Source: Micavibrio sp964400125 (lineage in GTDB: Bacteria; Pseudomonadota; Alphaproteobacteria; Micavibrionales; Micavibrionaceae). Taken from it: a DNA stretch of 31,962 nucleotides. The stretch is from NCBI GenBank assembly GCA_964400125.1, contig CAYNSR010000021.1, positions 1 through 31,962 of the forward strand, written 5' to 3'. Position 1 is the first letter of the stretch; each line of letters opens with the position of its first letter. Below the pieces are notes generated by a model, which saw nothing but the letters and a program-made list of their open reading frames with translations, did not search any database and had not been told where the DNA came from. A program made the translations under genes and the position numbers. This document shows, one piece after another, positions 31,888 to 31,962 of the stretch.

Positions 31888-31962
31888 TCCCTGATAGCTC
31901 AGCGGTAGAGCAATCGACTGTTAATCGATTGGTCGCAGGTTCGAATCCTGCTCAGGGAGCCA
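31888..31962 (+). tRNA. tRNA-Asn(GUU)
   Basis: A 75-base cloverleaf with acceptor stem TCCCTGA / TCAGGGA, discriminator G and encoded CCA at the very end of the window. The D arm is GCTC-AGCGGTA-GAGC, the anticodon stem ATCGA/TCGAT, the loop CTGTTAA with anticodon GTT at 31920-31922, and the T arm GCAGG-TTCGAAT-CCTGC. All stems pair fully. It decodes AAC and AAU. Confidence 0.97.

Noticed and set aside
1..31962. CRISPR array, prophage, insertion sequence or rRNA operon
   Set aside because: No regularly spaced direct repeats, cas, transposase, integrase or phage structural genes, and no rRNA sequence, were seen.

Overview
The window looks chromosomal and alphaproteobacterial. The best evidence is the block prfA - prmC - DUF4167 protein - clpB on the minus strand, because DUF4167 is largely confined to Alphaproteobacteria. 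The order kdsA - eno - (YqgE-like) - ftsB on the plus strand, GGAAC-N17-CGTT (EcfG-type) promoter motifs and GANTC (CcrM) sites upstream of ftsB fit as well. A Kdo pathway gene implies a Gram-negative outer membrane. The order or genus cannot be read from this sequence alone.

Layout. 92-3901: a CheB-CheR-PAS-histidine kinase-receiver gene split by one in-frame TAA. 3975-8001: an unassigned 2OG-Fe(II) oxygenase-like gene, then kdsA, eno, a membrane-anchored YqgE/AlgH-like protein and ftsB. 8109-11579: a four-gene SitABCD-type manganese/iron ABC importer joined by ATGA overlaps. 11640-19192: a signalling and envelope-stress island with a bacterial PH-domain membrane protein, a REC-PAS-GAF-kinase-REC hybrid on the minus strand, a degraded zinc alcohol dehydrogenase, an orphan receiver, and a phospholipase D-VTT fusion translationally coupled to an endonuclease/exonuclease/phosphatase protein. 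19299-22344: a hypothetical protein (minus) and an M17 aminopeptidase - NlpC/P60 pair. 22469-30751 (mostly minus): a Mur ligase, a lipoprotein, clpB, the DUF4167 protein, prmC, an opposing hypothetical gene and prfA. 30880-31962: a small exported protein, a CHAP lipoprotein and tRNA-Asn(GUU) with encoded CCA.

The most interesting stretch is 11580-19192. Three units there (PH protein, hybrid kinase, PLD-VTT/EEP) each carry a GGAAC-N17-(C/T)GTT motif in the correct orientation within 100 bases of the start. The copy before PLD-VTT matches the consensus exactly and lies so close to the ATG that the transcript may be nearly leaderless. This suggests a general-stress regulon combining sensing with membrane-lipid remodelling. 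Decay is visible in the signalling genes: a nonsense codon in the CheB/CheR kinase and loss of several parts of the dehydrogenase.

Other points: two families of large palindromic intergenic repeat (19164-19236 and 22357-22454), the first of which supplies the C-terminus and stop codon of the EEP gene; an antisense-oriented orphan gene splitting prfA from prmC; and a Mur ligase with non-canonical MurC motifs. Everything here was read by eye; no database search was run.
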